Position numbers and translations under genes: made by a program. DNA of 42,650 nt from Chitinophagales bacterium (GTDB taxonomy: Bacteria; Bacteroidota; Bacteroidia; Chitinophagales; JADIYW01), in assembly GCA_019694955.1 (NCBI GenBank), contig JAIBAX010000041.1, forward strand, positions 1 through 42,650. The letters run 5' to 3'. The notes under the pieces were generated by a model. It searched no databases. It was not told the origin of the DNA and saw only the letters and a program-made list of their open reading frames with translations. This document shows, one piece after another, positions 8,699 through 16,330 of the stretch (the first letter of the stretch is position 1; each line of letters opens with the position of its first letter).

Positions 8699-9850
8699 AT
8701 GAAAAGGTTAGTCTTTTTGCTTTTTTGTTTGCTTCAGCTTAGGGTACATGCGATACAGACGATTGAACTCTCTGAAACGGCTGAGATTTCTGTTGTGACA
8801 TGTGCTTCAGGACCAATTTCATGGCAAGCTTACGGACATAGCGCCATCAGGGTACAAGATACCGCCAATAAAATTGACCAGTTTTATAACTATGGCACGT
8901 TTGACTTTCAAGACCCAGATTTTTTGGTAAAATTTGTTCGTGGCAAACTCTTATACTTCGTATCTGTAAATTCCCCGGCAGAATTCATTTATGAATACCA
9001 AATGGAGCAACGAAGTGTCACTTCTCAAATCCTTCAACTTACGCAACAAGAGAAACAAGATGTCTTTAATTTTTTGGTATTTAATTCAATGGAGGAAAAC
9101 AAGTATTACCTTTATGATTTTATATATGAAAACTGCTGTACCAAACTCCGTGACATCTTTAAAGACAAACTAAAACCAATTGTTATTGAAGGTAAACCGC
9201 AACCAACCATCCGGGAAATGTTGGATTATTACAACAAGTACAACGAATGGCAAGATTTTGGCATAGATTTGTTGCTAGGAATGCGCATGGACAAAAAACC
9301 GGATAGTGCTTCTTTATACTTTTTGCCTTTTGATTTGGAAAATGCTTTCCAAATGACACCTGATTTAGTAAAACGAGAAACCACTTTATATGAATCGGAT
9401 GCCTCTACGATAAAAAAAATTAAACCAGGGCCAGGCTTGATTTTCTGGCTGGTATTTTTGCTATTGCTCATCATCTCTATTAGACGAGGGAATGGTTTTG
9501 CCTTCGGAAAAACAGGCGTTTTTATTACCTTGTTCATCACCGGAATACTAGGCATATTTCTACTTTTCATGTGGTTGGGTACAGATCATGGATGCACTAA
9601 ATGGAACCTCAATGTGTTATGGCTATGCCCCTTAAACTTTTTCGCCTCATTTTTTGTCTGGAGAAAAAACATTTCCAAGTGGTTATTTGATTATATTGCT
9701 GTTTATAGAATGTTTTTAATACTTATTCTCATCACTTTTGCATGGTTTCCGCAGCAATTTCATGTTGCAACAATACCGCTGATGCTCTCAATAATACTGA
9801 TTATCTCCACAATACTACCCTTAAAAGCCAATTATAAATTAAATATGTAA
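8699..9850 (+). CDS. DUF4105 (Lnb N-terminal periplasmic-like) membrane protein
   Basis: A 383-residue protein starting MKRLVFLLFCLLQL, a signal peptide to about residue 18. The periplasmic domain carries the DUF4105 hallmarks: YGHSAIRV with His47, YNYGTFDF, and YENCCTKLRD with Asn145-Cys146-Cys147. The His and Cys resemble an NlpC/P60-like catalytic pair, though no activity is established to my knowledge. After a linker at about 245-255 (KPGPG) come about four membrane spans to the C-terminus. The ATG at 8699 is preferred to the upstream ATG at 8675 because it gives a clean signal peptide and a promoter-like box lies just before it. The DinB-like gene follows after 2 bp. Confidence 0.8.
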   Translation: MKRLVFLLFCLLQLRVHAIQTIELSETAEISVVTCASGPISWQAYGHSAIRVQDTANKIDQFYNYGTFDFQDPDFLVKFVRGKLLYFVSVNSPAEFIYEYQMEQRSVTSQILQLTQQEKQDVFNFLVFNSMEENKYYLYDFIYENCCTKLRDIFKDKLKPIVIEGKPQPTIREMLDYYNKYNEWQDFGIDLLLGMRMDKKPDSASLYFLPFDLENAFQMTPDLVKRETTLYESDASTIKKIKPGPGLIFWLVFLLLLIISIRRGNGFAFGKTGVFITLFITGILGIFLLFMWLGTDHGCTKWNLNVLWLCPLNFFASFFVWRKNISKWLFDYIAVYRMFLILILITFAWFPQQFHVATIPLMLSIILIISTILPLKANYKLNM

Positions 9851-9852
9851 CG

Positions 9853-10353
9853 ATGCATTTGACAAAGCAGTATGAGAAAATAGAAGCATTGAAAGGAAAA
9901 ATGCTCCAAAAAGTTGCCGCAAAAAGTAAAAGCGAACAGCATGCAAAACCTAGCGAAGGAAAATGGTCGGAAATGCAGGTGCTCATTCACCTTATTGAAG
10001 CAGAAACCGGTGTAATTGCTTATATCAACAAAAAAACGGCTGATACCGGGAAACTTCAAAATGCAACTTTGGGCAATTGGATAAAATCAAGGCTGCTAGT
10101 AATCTTACTCAGTTTACCACTAAAATTCAAAGCACCCAAAGTGCTGAAAGAGCCCTCAAATGAAATAAGTTTGGATGCTGCTACAAAACAATGGATCAAA
10201 AATTCAGCAGATTTCAAAGAAATCATTGCAAGAATGGACAAACTCGAAGATAAAATTGTATTTAAGCATCCCGTAGCAGGATATTTCAACCTAAGCCAAA
10301 CGTTTGATTTCATTTACAATCATATGCAACACCATTATGTGCAGTTGAAATAA
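9853..10353 (+). CDS. DinB-like putative metal-dependent protein
   Basis: A 166-residue helical protein resembling the DinB/YfiT four-helix-bundle superfamily. It has the W-E-Q-like opening (GKWSEMQVLIHLIEAE, about 37-52) with a His that commonly binds metal, and the C-terminal HMQHHYVQL segment with the second His cluster. Members often bind Ni or Zn and include thiol-dependent transferases. No particular substrate can be named. It begins 2 bp after the DUF4105 stop, so the two are probably in one transcript. The 183 bp after it hold no gene apart from the promoter of the toxin-antitoxin operon. Confidence 0.7.
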   Translation: MHLTKQYEKIEALKGKMLQKVAAKSKSEQHAKPSEGKWSEMQVLIHLIEAETGVIAYINKKTADTGKLQNATLGNWIKSRLLVILLSLPLKFKAPKVLKEPSNEISLDAATKQWIKNSADFKEIIARMDKLEDKIVFKHPVAGYFNLSQTFDFIYNHMQHHYVQLK

Positions 10354-10501
10354 GTTTACAAGTTTCCTTATCAAACGTGTATATATTCTATTGCACTTTG
10401 CGTTAAAATCAAAACAATTATCATCACTAAAATCTTCTAGAAAGACTTTCATAAGCACTCATTCGTAAACGACTCTTCTCGTCAAAAAATCGGAGAAAAA
10501 T

Positions 10502-10532
10502 TTGCATTTTGTTGTCTGAATAGTTAACTTTG
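10502..10532 (+). promoter_or_regulatory. promoter TTG-N20-TAACTTTG of the higBA-type operon
   Basis: TTG at 10502-10504 and TAACTTTG at 10525-10532 fit the Bacteroidetes consensus exactly with a 20-nt spacer. The -7 box ends 4 nt before the GTG start at 10537. This is one of the two best-matching promoters in the window. Confidence 0.65.
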
Positions 10533-10536
10533 TAAA

Positions 10537-10878
10537 GTGGAAATCATAAGACAGGTTATTGCATATAAGAAATATTTTTTGGACTTCTACCATGGACAAA
10601 CAGACGAAGTACAAAGAAAAATTGAATGGACTTTAAATCTATTGCGTACAATTGACAAAGTTCCCAAAAAATATTTCAGCCATATGTCTGGAACAGACGG
10701 ACTTTTCGAGGTTCGAGTTGAATTTGGTGGAAACATTTTTAGAATTTTCGCATTTTTCGACAATGGGAATTTGGTTGTTCTTGGAAATGGATTTCAAAAA
10801 AAATCTCAAAAAACACCAAAGACTGAGATTGAAAAAGCATTAAAAATAAAAGCAGAATATGAAAGCGAAAGAAAGTAA
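10537..10878 (+). CDS. HigB-like toxin (RelE/ParE superfamily, phage Gp49-like)
   Basis: A 113-residue protein of the phage-derived Gp49-like/HigB group of type II toxins, probable ribosome-dependent mRNA interferases. The core LFEVRVEFGGNIFRIFAFFD (about 57-76) and VVLGNGFQKKSQKTPKTEIE (about 80-99) carry the family pattern: a Glu-x-Arg strand, GN-x-RI, and a Phe-Lys-Lys motif followed by TP-EI-A. The start is GTG, chosen because a consensus promoter ends 4 nt upstream and the next candidates would remove the first helix. The antitoxin frame overlaps its last 20 bp, giving the toxin-first order typical of HigBA. Confidence 0.85.
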   Translation: MEIIRQVIAYKKYFLDFYHGQTDEVQRKIEWTLNLLRTIDKVPKKYFSHMSGTDGLFEVRVEFGGNIFRIFAFFDNGNLVVLGNGFQKKSQKTPKTEIEKALKIKAEYESERK

Positions 10879-11164
10879 TATCACAACCCTTGACGAAATC
10901 CTTGATAATAAATATGGAAAACGAGGTGAAATAAAAAGAGAACAATGGGAACAGGAATTTGAAAGTTTCCAACTTGGCGTTTTACTTGAAGAAGCAAGAC
11001 TTAAACTTGGTATGACACAAGAAGAACTTGCTGAAAAGTGTGGAACGAATAAATCTTACATTTCACGTATCGAAAATAACGCTAGTGACATTCGCCTTTC
11101 AACCTTAATGAAAATTATTCAAAAAGGCTTAGGTGGACATTTAAAACTAACATTACAACTCTGA
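10859..11164 (+). CDS. HigA-like XRE-family antitoxin
   Basis: A 101-residue protein with an HTH_XRE domain at about 42-95: LLEEARLKLGMTQEELAEKCG, then SYISRIENNASDIRLSTLMKI. It should neutralise the toxin encoded just upstream and repress the shared promoter. The N-terminal 40 residues (ESNITTLDEILDNKYGKRGE...) are helical and polar, the region that normally wraps the toxin. The start ATG overlaps the toxin gene by 20 bp, which implies translational coupling. Confidence 0.88.
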   Translation: MKAKESNITTLDEILDNKYGKRGEIKREQWEQEFESFQLGVLLEEARLKLGMTQEELAEKCGTNKSYISRIENNASDIRLSTLMKIIQKGLGGHLKLTLQL

Positions 11165-11223
11165 CTAAAAATGAACAAACCTGCAGTAGATAGTTCTATA
11201 AAATATTCGAAAAGGCTCAACTT

Positions 11224-11249
11224 CTGTTTTCGCGTGGACACGAAAACAG
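11224..11249. terminator. perfect 9-bp hairpin between convergent genes
   Basis: CTGTTTTCG (11224-11232) pairs with CGAAAACAG (11241-11249) across an 8-nt loop. It lies between the antitoxin stop and the stop of the convergent hydrolase gene, so it probably ends transcription from one or both sides. T-runs are weak. Confidence 0.45.
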
Positions 11250-11275
11250 GGAATTGAATTTTATTAATGGATTAC

Positions 11276-12151
11276 TTATATGATTTCCTTTTGAACATAA
11301 AAATCTAGGAGTGCTTTTTGCCATCTACCTGCATCTTCAAGCATTGGATAATGCCCCAAATGCTCCATTCTCGTTATTGTGGCATGCGGTATTTCCTTGA
11401 AAAGTTGTTCACCAATCGCCTTGACGGCAATAGGATCTTCTTGCGCCCATAAAATATGTACCGGAATATCCAATTGGGTGAGGCAAGGTATCCATCGATG
11501 CCAGAATTGAACACGCTCATTATTATACCTGCTGATCTTCGGAAATACTTTCCTCCCATTGTTTTCATGGATCAGCTGCCAGTGACATTGTATCTCCAAC
11601 AAATTAAACTTGTCCTTATCAAACCAAATATCTCGCATGGTCCGCTCAAAGAGTGCTGCTGAATTAAAATGATTGAGTACCGTACCCCAAAATCTGTGCT
11701 TCATCAATTTTTGCACTAACTTCAACTTTGCCATTTCTATGTGCATGCTTCCATTACAAAAGGTGGCAGACAATACCTTCGCAGGTTCATAGCCGAATGC
11801 TCGTTTTGCAAGTATCTCATTTGCAACAGTAGTGCCATAATCATGCCCGAAAAGATGGTACGCTTTGATACCGAGCTCCCGCAGCAACGCCAACACAAAA
11901 TCTGCTTGTTCCAACAATGAATAACTGTAATCTTCCGGCTTATCAGAAAAACCGAAGCCAATATAATCGGGAATGATTACCCGAAATTGACCTTTCAGCA
12001 CATCAAAAGACTTATAGTAATCAAAGGAAGACGATGGATAACCATGACATATTAATAAAACAGGTAATGCTACATTCCCTGAATCTATATAAAACAATTT
12101 CCTCCCAAATAAAGAAATAAATTGTCCTTTTTGCCGCCACTCTGATAACAT
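11276..12151 (-). CDS. alpha/beta hydrolase, haloalkane dehalogenase/epoxide hydrolase-like
   Basis: A 291-residue alpha/beta-fold hydrolase. The oxyanion loop HGYP is at 36-39. The nucleophile elbow is GHDYG with Asp104, which indicates a haloalkane dehalogenase or epoxide hydrolase type rather than a serine esterase. The likely acid is Asp239 (AQEDP) and the base His267 (LGHYPML). A cap domain occupies about 135-220. It has no signal peptide, so it should be cytosolic. The substrate is unknown. A TATCTTCA box lies at 12157-12164, 5 nt before the ATG. It is a single gene converging on the toxin-antitoxin pair. Confidence 0.83.
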   Translation of the reverse strand: MLSEWRQKGQFISLFGRKLFYIDSGNVALPVLLICHGYPSSSFDYYKSFDVLKGQFRVIIPDYIGFGFSDKPEDYSYSLLEQADFVLALLRELGIKAYHLFGHDYGTTVANEILAKRAFGYEPAKVLSATFCNGSMHIEMAKLKLVQKLMKHRFWGTVLNHFNSAALFERTMRDIWFDKDKFNLLEIQCHWQLIHENNGRKVFPKISRYNNERVQFWHRWIPCLTQLDIPVHILWAQEDPIAVKAIGEQLFKEIPHATITRMEHLGHYPMLEDAGRWQKALLDFYVQKEII

Positions 12152-12168
12152 GATGATGAAGATAGCAT

Positions 12169-12281
12169 AAAAAAGGGAAAGGTTGTTATCTTGCTATATT
12201 TTAAAAGGGACTAGTAGAAAAGGGACTAACTACTGGGAAGCAAGATTTGCGAAGTAAAACTTCACCTAACAACCTTTCCAT
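12169..12281 (-). ncRNA. candidate structured small RNA with own promoter and terminator
   Basis: On the minus strand a TATCTTTG box (12292 to 12285) is followed at once by a highly structured segment and then a run of six T (12174-12169). The outer stem is 13 perfect base pairs, positions 12267-12279 with 12176-12188 (GGAAAGGTTGTTA and its complement). An inner stem of 8 bp joins 12239-12246 with 12188-12195. A 5-bp hairpin, GAAGT/ACTTC, at 12251-12263 makes a three-way junction, and a 5-bp apical hairpin joins 12230-12234 with 12213-12217. The loop side carries TAGTCCCTTTT twice (12203-12213 and 12218-12228). It does not match tRNA, 4.5S, tmRNA or the riboswitch cores I know. The hydrolase downstream has its own -7 box, so a separate RNA of about 110 nt is likelier than a leader. 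Confidence 0.5.
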
Positions 12282-12284
12282 GCG

Positions 12285-12292
12285 CAAAGATA
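12285..12292 (-). promoter_or_regulatory. -7 box TATCTTTG of the small RNA candidate
   Basis: An exact TAnnTTTG match on the minus strand, ending 3 nt before the predicted 5' end of the structured segment. No TTG is seen at the usual -33 distance. Confidence 0.45.
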
Positions 12293-12402
12293 TACATAAT
12301 TTTCGTAAAATGCATTGATTTCATCTATCATATATGATTCATGCATAATTTTTACATATCGGATTAGATTTATTAAACAAACATTGCCATTTACTGTTAT
12401 TT

Positions 12403-12432
12403 TTGAAATTAGTACACGATTATTTATCTTTG
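12403..12432 (+). promoter_or_regulatory. promoter TTG-N19-TATCTTTG of ahcY
   Basis: TTG at 12403-12405 and TATCTTTG at 12425-12432 with a 19-nt spacer fit the Bacteroidetes consensus exactly. The -7 box ends 14 nt before the ahcY ATG. It lies downstream of the structured RNA segment, so that segment is not in the ahcY leader. Confidence 0.65.
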
Positions 12433-12446
12433 CAAAAAAAATATTT

Positions 12447-13769
12447 ATGGCAACATCAACAGTAATTGATTTATCATTACCATACAAAGTAAAAGACATT
12501 TCTCTGGCAGAATGGGGAAGGAAAGAAATTGAATTAGCAGAAGCTGAAATGCCCGGATTGATGGCGCTGAGAGCCGAATACGGTCAAACCAAACCGTTGG
12601 CAGGTGCAAGAATAGCAGGTTGTTTACATATGACCATTCAAACAGCAGTACTTATTGAGACGTTGATTGAATTGGGCGCAGAAGTGCGTTGGTCTTCCTG
12701 TAATATTTTCTCTACGCAAGACCATGCCGCCGCCGCTATTGCCGCCGCCGGAATTCCTGTATTTGCTTGGAAGGGTATGAACGCTGAAGAATTCGACTGG
12801 TGTATCGAACAAACCTTGTTCTTCGGCAGCGAAGACAGACCTATCAACATGATATTAGATGATGGTGGCGACCTTACCAATATGATTTTCGACAACTATC
12901 CAGAATTGATTCAACATATTAAAGGACTATCGGAAGAAACGACCACAGGTGTGCATCGTTTGTATGAGCGCATGGAAAACGGCACTTTATTTATGCCTGC
13001 CATTAACGTTAATGACAGCGTGACCAAGTCTAAATTTGATAATAAATATGGTTGTCGTGAGAGTTGTGTAGATGCCATCCGCCGTGCTACAGACGTCATG
13101 ATTGCCGGAAAAGTTGCTGTTGTAGCAGGCTTTGGCGATGTTGGAAAAGGTTCTGCCGAATCTTTGAGAGGTGCCGGTGCTCGTGTTATCGTAACAGAAA
13201 TCGACCCTATCTGCGCCTTACAAGCAGCGATGGAAGGTTTCGAAGTGAAGAAAATGACAGACGCCGTGAAAGAAGCAGATATCGTAGTTACAACAACAGG
13301 ATGTCGTGATATCGTTACCGGAACACATTTTAAATTGCTGAAAGACAAAGCCATTGTATGTAATATCGGCCACTTCGACATCGAAATCGATATGGCATGG
13401 TTAAACGACAACTATGGTCATACAAAAGTAGAAATCAAACCACAAGTAGATAAATACACCATTGACGGCAAAGATGTTATCATTTTAGCAGAGGGTCGCT
13501 TGGTGAACTTAGGTTGCGCCACTGGACATCCTTCATTTGTGATGTCGAACTCTTTCACCAACCAAACATTGGCGCAACTTGAACTTTGGACAAATACTGA
13601 TAAGTACGAAAACAAAGTATATGTACTGCCAAAACACTTAGACGAAAAAGTGGCAAGGTTGCACTTAGCAAAAATCGGTGTGGAATTGGATGAACTTACT
13701 ACAGAACAATCTGATTATTTAGGCATTCCTAAAGAAGGTCCATACAAACCGGAGTACTATAGATATTAA
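12447..13769 (+). CDS. ahcY: adenosylhomocysteinase
   Basis: A 440-residue S-adenosylhomocysteine hydrolase, which splits SAH into adenosine and homocysteine with bound NAD and so keeps methylation running. Family segments in order are [19 protein letters not shown] opening, [44 protein letters not shown], the NAD-binding [20 protein letters not shown], and the C-terminal [16 protein letters not shown] with final YKPEYYRY. The frame is open further upstream, but ATG at 12447 gives the conserved N-terminus and lies behind a consensus promoter. It is a single-gene unit closed by a strong terminator. Confidence 0.97.
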   Translation: MATSTVIDLSLPYKVKDISLAEWGRKEIELAEAEMPGLMALRAEYGQTKPLAGARIAGCLHMTIQTAVLIETLIELGAEVRWSSCNIFSTQDHAAAAIAAAGIPVFAWKGMNAEEFDWCIEQTLFFGSEDRPINMILDDGGDLTNMIFDNYPELIQHIKGLSEETTTGVHRLYERMENGTLFMPAINVNDSVTKSKFDNKYGCRESCVDAIRRATDVMIAGKVAVVAGFGDVGKGSAESLRGAGARVIVTEIDPICALQAAMEGFEVKKMTDAVKEADIVVTTTGCRDIVTGTHFKLLKDKAIVCNIGHFDIEIDMAWLNDNYGHTKVEIKPQVDKYTIDGKDVIILAEGRLVNLGCATGHPSFVMSNSFTNQTLAQLELWTNTDKYENKVYVLPKHLDEKVARLHLAKIGVELDELTTEQSDYLGIPKEGPYKPEYYRY

Positions 13770-13787
13770 TCGATAGAATCGGTATAA

Positions 13788-13824
13788 AACAAAAAGCCAC
13801 TCCTTATTGGGGTGGCTTTTTGTT
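13788..13824. terminator. strong bidirectional terminator after ahcY
   Basis: A 16-bp stem with one T-G wobble (13788-13803 with 13809-13824) and a 5-nt loop. A-rich and T-rich ends flank the GCCAC/GTGGC core. It lies between ahcY and the convergent GNAT gene and serves both. Confidence 0.88.
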
Positions 13825-13841
13825 TTGGGAAAGTATAAAGT

Positions 13842-14342
13842 TTACGAACTTATCGAATAAAATAGCAGCTCTTTACCATTATACATTTTCTTTTCATCGA
13901 ATGTCATTCCAATATGTTCTAGTATCTTTCTGGATGCGACGTTCTCCTCGCTTACTACTCCGAGTATTCTTTCCAAACCCAGCTCATTAAGACCATGGTC
14001 AATTAACTTTTTGGCCATATCCGTTGCGAAGTGCTTTCTTCTGAACTTCTCTACAATACAGTATGCTATCTCAATATCCTTAGTCTTTCCCAAATGTTTT
14101 AGCGCAAACCATCCTACAAACGCACCATGCTCCTTTTCTATGGCTGCCCAGATACCTAATCCTGGAAACGCTTGATAGTAAACCTGATTCCTTCGAATAT
14201 TATGCGTTTGAAAATCAATACTTTGAGATTCCTCGGGCGGTGGAAAGTATTTTATCTTTTCCAAATCGCGATCCAATTCCATGAGAAAGGTAGCATCACT
14301 CTCTTCAAGTTCTCTCAAAAATAAATGTTCCGTTTCTACCAT
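13842..14342 (-). CDS. GNAT N-acetyltransferase, RimJ/RimL-like
   Basis: A 166-residue acetyltransferase of the RimJ/RimL-like branch. The opening TEHLFLRELEESDATFLMEL, the central strand AAIEKEHGAFVGWFAL, IEIAYCIVEKFRRKHFATDMA (acetyl-CoA loop at R/K-R-K-H-F-A) and LGVVSEENVASRKILEHIGM are all typical. Its target could be a ribosomal protein N-terminus or a small molecule. It stops 17 bp after the terminator shared with ahcY and lies 14 bp downstream of the next minus-strand gene. Confidence 0.82.
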   Translation of the reverse strand: MVETEHLFLRELEESDATFLMELDRDLEKIKYFPPPEESQSIDFQTHNIRRNQVYYQAFPGLGIWAAIEKEHGAFVGWFALKHLGKTKDIEIAYCIVEKFRRKHFATDMAKKLIDHGLNELGLERILGVVSEENVASRKILEHIGMTFDEKKMYNGKELLFYSISS

Positions 14343-14356
14343 TCTTTTGATTATAA

Positions 14357-15244
14357 CTACTTGGCAACTAAGAGTGAAGCCATAGCAATATTTACCGTCA
14401 AGGTACTTTTGTTTTCATTTCTATCAGAAATGGTAAAAACCTTTTGATTAGGGGCATTACCATTTACCTCTTCAGAAGACACACTTTCAAGGCAACTTTC
14501 CGTCAAAACCTGAACCTGTTCTTCTATTTCAAAATCTTTATTGAGCTTTAGAGAACAATAGCCCTTTTCTATGCCACCGCCACATATCCCATAAAAATGT
14601 TCCAAAGATGAATGCTCAAATGAAAACACAAACTGGGTATAATCTTCTGTTGCATACGCTGCCTCTAATGTAAAATTGGAAGTACCTTCGAATAATTTAC
14701 GCAAATCTTGCCAATAGACGTCGTTTTCATGGGCAATTTTTAAAAACTCATATTCCTGATGCGGCACAATTGTATTCGCAAAATAATAAAAAGTACTCCT
14801 TCGTTTACCATTTTGCCAATAAGATTCGGAAGTGTCAGATTGGGAAGAATGAATAAAAAATTTCTCCCGAAATCCCAAAATTTCCTTAAAATGCTCCATG
14901 TATTCATCTATAGTTTGATTCGATACATCGAAATTCAAAATAGAATCTGCTTTCGCTTGCTCATCAAAAATATATAAGGTCAAATCACCATCATATATTC
15001 CGACTAAAGGTATTTTTTCTTTTATTTTGTCATAATAGTACCACCCTTTAACACTATATACGCCCAAATGATCTGGTGAATATTCAAATTTTTTAAGATA
15101 TATGGTCACCGGATATTTATTCGAAATACTGCCTTTTAGGATAATTTCATTCGTTTCAACCGCTTCTATGCACCCAATTTCTTGTGAGAACGACTGTCCG
15201 CCCCATAAAAGCACCAAAAAAACTAATAGCCACCTGTTAAGCAT
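14357..15244 (-). CDS. secreted protein of unknown function, coupled to lgt
   Basis: I do not recognise this 295-residue protein. It has a signal peptide, MLNRWLLVFLVLLWGGQSF, ending near FSQE. The mature part is rich in aromatic beta strands (VTIYLKKFEY, VKGWYYYDKI, STFYYFANTI) and has four Cys, including CGGG and SCLESV, that may form disulfides in the periplasm. The ATG at 15244 overlaps the lgt stop codon by one base (TGATG), so translation is probably coupled to lgt. A TTG 3 nt upstream is also possible. Confidence 0.65.
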   Translation of the reverse strand: MLNRWLLVFLVLLWGGQSFSQEIGCIEAVETNEIILKGSISNKYPVTIYLKKFEYSPDHLGVYSVKGWYYYDKIKEKIPLVGIYDGDLTLYIFDEQAKADSILNFDVSNQTIDEYMEHFKEILGFREKFFIHSSQSDTSESYWQNGKRRSTFYYFANTIVPHQEYEFLKIAHENDVYWQDLRKLFEGTSNFTLEAAYATEDYTQFVFSFEHSSLEHFYGICGGGIEKGYCSLKLNKDFEIEEQVQVLTESCLESVSSEEVNGNAPNQKVFTISDRNENKSTLTVNIAMASLLVAK

Positions 15245-16068
15245 CAAGCCTCCACCCTCCTCGTTTTTCCACTTAACGCCAATACCACCAAAACAACACC
15301 AATCAACACCAATGGAATACTCAGCAATTGCCCGTTTTTTAACCCAAACATTACAATAGGACTATCTTTCCAAATTTCATTCACTATTCTCGCACCAAAA
15401 CAGCCAATCAGGAACATTCCCAAAAGAAGCCCATCCGGCAAACGAACATTCTTTTTGAGGTAGGTTACCAATAGTATGACAAATAAAATTAAATAAGAGA
15501 AGGATTCAAACAATTGAATGGGAATCCTTGGCTCATGCATATTGTCCGGCTCATCCGTATTATGATGAAAAATCACACTAAATGGGCTATTATAATCTAC
15601 AATACCTACAATTTCATGATTGAAGAAATTGCCGATCCTAATAAATACACCCGCTAAAGCGACAACGATGACAATCCTGTCCACCACCCAAAGGTAGCTG
15701 TAGTATGGGTGTTTTCTCTGAAACAGGTACAGTCCCAACAAAATACCTATGGCAGCACCGTGACTAGCCAATCCTCCCTCCCACACTTGTATAATTTCTA
15801 AGGGATGTTCTACGAAGTAATAATGAAAATCATAAAATAAACAATGTCCCAACCTTGCACCTATTACGGTACTCAAAAACATGGTCATGAGCAGCGCATC
15901 TAAATCCTCTAAATTCTTTTTTTCAAACTTAAATATACGCTCAATGATATAGTATCCTAAGAAAAATGCTATACCAAACATTAGACTATAATACCTAATT
16001 GGATAGCCTAATACTTCGGTAATCTCCGGTTTTACCTTCCACTCTATAAATCCCAGTAATAAATCCAT
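15244..16068 (-). CDS. lgt: prolipoprotein diacylglyceryl transferase
   Basis: A 274-residue inner-membrane enzyme that adds diacylglycerol to the lipobox Cys of prolipoproteins. The Lgt signature is clear: GARLGHCLFYDF at 70-81, VWEGGLASHGAAIG at 95-108 with the essential-type His103, and RIGNFFNHE with Arg144 and Asn147, the positions that are critical in E. coli Lgt. About seven membrane spans are visible. The many lipoproteins in this window are its expected substrates. The ATG at 16068 follows an AT-rich intergenic region divergent from the arginine operon. Confidence 0.95.
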   Translation of the reverse strand: MDLLLGFIEWKVKPEITEVLGYPIRYYSLMFGIAFFLGYYIIERIFKFEKKNLEDLDALLMTMFLSTVIGARLGHCLFYDFHYYFVEHPLEIIQVWEGGLASHGAAIGILLGLYLFQRKHPYYSYLWVVDRIVIVVALAGVFIRIGNFFNHEIVGIVDYNSPFSVIFHHNTDEPDNMHEPRIPIQLFESFSYLILFVILLVTYLKKNVRLPDGLLLGMFLIGCFGARIVNEIWKDSPIVMFGLKNGQLLSIPLVLIGVVLVVLALSGKTRRVEA

Positions 16069-16182
16069 CTGTGTAAACTATTGTAATGGCGAAAATGTTA
16101 AAAATTGGCATAAAATTAGCATAAATATCAAGGATTAACATTTTGTTTAACATTATTTTATTACCTGAAATATAGAAATGGT

Positions 16183-16190
16183 TATTTTTG
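16183..16190 (+). promoter_or_regulatory. -7 box TATTTTTG of the arginine operon leader
   Basis: TATTTTTG fits TAnnTTTG exactly and lies 19 nt before the first small leader ORF. No clear TTG occurs at the -33 position. Transcription would start near 16195 and include both leader ORFs and about 200 nt of untranslated sequence before the acyltransferase gene. Confidence 0.5.
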
Positions 16191-16209
16191 AACCAATAGC
16201 ACTAAAAAG

Positions 16210-16266
16210 ATGAGACGACTGAGGCCAATATCCACACCAATCGCCACACGAAGGCGATGCAGATAA
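16210..16266 (+). CDS. arginine-rich leader peptide 1 of the arginine operon
   Basis: An 18-codon ORF, MRRLRPISTPIATRRRCR, starting ATG and stopping TAA. Seven of its 18 residues are Arg, encoded by AGA, AGG and CGA only. It lies 127 bp upstream of the first gene of an arginine biosynthesis operon and behind a promoter-like box. Such density of the regulating amino acid is the mark of attenuation leader peptides. The last Arg codons overlap a hairpin, ATCGCC (16240-16245) with GGCGAT (16253-16258), and a competing hairpin CAGAT/ATCTG begins at 16260. Ribosome stalling at Arg codons would shift this pairing. The ORF is clear; the regulatory role is inferred. Confidence 0.6.
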   Translation: MRRLRPISTPIATRRRCR

Positions 16267-16279
16267 ACCATCTGACAGC

Positions 16280-16330
16280 ATGTACCTATTCCATCGTAAT
16301 ATCTTTAATTTACTCAAATTCAATCGTTAA
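16280..16330 (+). CDS. leader peptide 2, similar to the E. coli speF arrest peptide end
   Basis: A 16-codon ORF, MYLFHRNIFNLLKFNR, ending with Arg then TAA, 13 bp after leader peptide 1. From memory, the C-terminal part of the ornithine-sensing E. coli SpeFL peptide is MKFAHRNSFDFHFFNAR. Aligned from the Met, with one gap, the two share Met, His-Arg-Asn, Phe, Phe-Asn and the terminal Arg. SpeFL arrests the ribosome at its stop codon when ornithine is bound. An ornithine- or arginine-sensing arrest peptide would make sense before this operon. The match is short and no homology search was possible. Confidence 0.45.
   Translation: MYLFHRNIFNLLKFNR

Noticed and set aside
12169..12446. SAH or SAM riboswitch upstream of ahcY
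   Set aside because: The structured segment lies upstream of a consensus ahcY promoter and has its own promoter and T-run on the opposite strand; I see none of the conserved SAM or SAH riboswitch core sequences.
12315..12446. Longer N-terminus of adenosylhomocysteinase
   Set aside because: The open frame continues upstream, but it would cross the TTG-N19-TATCTTTG promoter and does not look like the family N-terminus.
16240..16300. Fluoride or other known riboswitch in the arg leader (GGCGATG motif)
   Set aside because: GGCGATG recalls the start of the crcB motif, but the following GTTCGCC and pseudoknot partner are absent, and the segment codes for the Arg-rich peptide.
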